64,000 nt of DNA from a virus, in IMG/VR virus record IMGVR_UViG_3300042090_000199, positions 1-64,000 of that record; one strand, given 5' to 3'. Numbering within the stretch: the first letter of the stretch is position 1; the number at the start of each line of letters is the position of its first letter. Positions 62,776-64,000 of this stretch are shown here, piece by piece. Position numbers and translations under genes: made by a program. The notes below the pieces were generated by a model. It saw nothing but the letters and a program-made list of their open reading frames with translations, was not told where the DNA came from and made no database searches.

Positions 62776-64000
62776 CGCTGCTCACCCCTACAGGTGTCCT
62801 ACGGCCGTAGCTGTAAGTTCCGCCTTTAAGGATCTTAGGAACAGTTATGAAGTGCCTAACGCCTATCTCGACAGCGTCCAGGATGTCCTTGTCTTCGCTA
62901 CCGTCATAAGAACACTGATTCTGTTCCAGCCTAGGCAGCCGCATCGAGTGAGTTACTCGACCACGCTGATACAGATTCAGAAGTCGTACCTGACGGACAG
63001 ACTTCTTGAGACCGCTCCAGGAAAGCTTCATCCTGACAGGCATGTGGTGAAACACCATAGTCCAGGTGTCACCACCCTGGTTCGACTCTACGACAACTTC
63101 GCCGATTTCAGGCCACTGCTCGAGATACCACATGACAGTGTCACGCAGCTGCTTCGGAGGTAGCTTCACGATAGTTGCGAACTTGACTACAACCTTTGGC
63201 TGCAGCATGTTGCCTTGAAGGCTGGGCGGGAGAGGAAAGTCATCAAGAGACAATCCAGCTCTAGGGTGCCAGAGGCCTATAATCGCGATACCAGTATCGT
63301 GAGAGTTCTCGTGCGACGTAACCGCAGGGTCAATCGCCAGCGCTGTTCGAACACAAGGCAAGTCGGCGTAAACGTAGTCGTCTTCAGACCAGTATGTACC
63401 GTTCGCCGAGACAGGCTGGTTCTTGAACTCCTTCTTGTACTCACGCGTGTGCTCATGCTTCTTGAGGTACTCCAACGACCACTTGCCGGGCCAACAAGAG
63501 CGCTCAGTACCGTCGTCGTTCAGGAGAATAGGTTCGTAGTAATGAACCTGAATGTTCTGATCATCGATCCAGGGATCTTCGACCGTTTCAGGGTGCAGCT
63601 CCGATTCAACCATCTGGTGCATGATCGATCCAGGAGCTGTTACAGTCCCGACGATAATGACGCGTGCGAATTCGTTCAGGTGAAAAACAGTCTCAAGCAT
63701 CCACCTAAGGCGCTGACGCATTAGCGTCGGGCTGTACTTTTCCTCACCAGGTTCGATGTCATCGAGCACGATCAGGTCAGGGCGCTGCTTACCAACCTTC
63801 AGACCTCGTGCAGCCGTGCCAGATCCCTTAGCCATCATGACGAAGCCGTTACGCTGCTCGATCATGTCAACTCGGCTCGCGACTAGCTTCTTACCGACTG
63901 GCCCACCCTGACGACGCACCTTAGGTTCACACAGGTCTGGGAAGTCCTGAATAAGAAGGTCGTTCATGTCGAACTCGCCACGAATCGTAGCAAGGTGGTT
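62768..64000 (-). CDS. Large terminase subunit, C-terminal part (partial)
   Basis: The frame is open to the window edge, so the N-terminus lies beyond 64,000. DLIVLDDIEPGEE is the Walker B, VIIVGTVTAPGS the coupling segment, and AIDPAVT, VVVESNQGG and DKDILDAVEIG the Asp residues of the RNase H-type nuclease. The Walker A should lie just outside. It cuts and pumps DNA into the head through the portal encoded downstream. Confidence 0.92.
   Translation of the reverse strand, partial: NHLATIRGEFDMNDLLIQDFPDLCEPKVRRQGGPVGKKLVASRVDMIEQRNGFVMMAKGSGTAARGLKVGKQRPDLIVLDDIEPGEEKYSPTLMRQRLRWMLETVFHLNEFARVIIVGTVTAPGSIMHQMVESELHPETVEDPWIDDQNIQVHYYEPILLNDDGTERSCWPGKWSLEYLKKHEHTREYKKEFKNQPVSANGTYWSEDDYVYADLPCVRTALAIDPAVTSHENSHDTGIAIIGLWHPRAGLSLDDFPLPPSLQGNMLQPKVVVKFATIVKLPPKQLRDTVMWYLEQWPEIGEVVVESNQGGDTWTMVFHHMPVRMKLSWSGLKKSVRQVRLLNLYQRGRVTHSMRLPRLEQNQCSYDGSEDKDILDAVEIGVRHFITVPKILKGGTYSYGRRTPVGVSSDD

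Overview
The window is about 64 kb of a tailed-phage genome. It carries a portal, an HK97-type major capsid protein, a scaffold, a tail-tube protein, frameshifted tail chaperones, a 1,223-residue tape measure and a large terminase that runs off the right edge, so the virus is a siphovirus. The host is very probably a Gram-positive actinobacterium. Evidence for this is the strong GAAGGGAG/GGAGG ribosome sites, the many GTG starts, secretion signals ending in A-x-A, a lipobox, a lysin with a DUF1906-like domain plus a PG-binding domain, and protein families common in actinophages (DUF3631, DUF1003). I cannot name the species. A few tRNA-type features are present but no complete canonical tRNA was found.

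Layout. Bases 1-37,816 are read rightward and hold about 80 mostly small genes. Bases 37,867-64,000 are read leftward and hold the lysis, tail, head and packaging genes. The two arms converge on a hairpin at 37,818-37,858. The rightward arm falls into blocks, most of them headed by one promoter family: T(T/A)GCNT, exactly 18 bp, then TATAAT. Clear copies lie at 4,432, 7,627, 10,249, 15,782, 20,517, 25,646 and 36,819, and a leftward copy at 52,022 heads the neck and tail genes. Block 1 (1-10.2 kb) is small proteins, many with zinc-type Cys pairs, separated by pairs or trios of hairpins in front of the ribosome site. Block 2 (10.2-15.8 kb) has a DUF3631 ATPase, small proteins and a membrane-anchored surface protein. 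Block 3 (15.8-20.5 kb) has an acidic HTH-like protein, about 1 kb of highly structured non-coding sequence (hairpin array, tRNA-like element, further hairpins) and an SNF2 helicase. Block 4 (20.5-37 kb) has QueE, QueC, QueD, FolE and a DpdA-like transglycosylase, a Cas4/RecB-like nuclease, a Sak4-like ATPase, a probable single-strand binding protein and a DNA polymerase I with an N-terminal uracil-DNA-glycosylase-like domain that is interrupted by a LAGLIDADG intein.

How the genes work together. FolE, QueD, QueE and QueC make preQ0 from GTP, and the DpdA-like enzyme would exchange guanine in DNA for this base, probably shielding the phage from host restriction. No QueF or amidotransferase-fused QueC is visible, so preQ0 itself is the likeliest modification. 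The polymerase, DUF3631 ATPase, SNF2 helicase, Sak4-like ATPase, nuclease and binding protein form a replication/recombination set. The leftward arm is ordered terminase, portal, scaffold, capsid, connectors, (membrane, HNH and papain-like cargo), neck, tail terminator, tail tube, chaperones, tape measure, distal tail, tail tips, holin-like proteins and lysin.

The least explained parts are RNA-level: a family of intergenic hairpins with a conserved GCCCAG loop, a separate hairpin family starting AACGTCCTG, and the 1 kb structured region at 16,474-17,499, which is the best candidate for an undescribed element.
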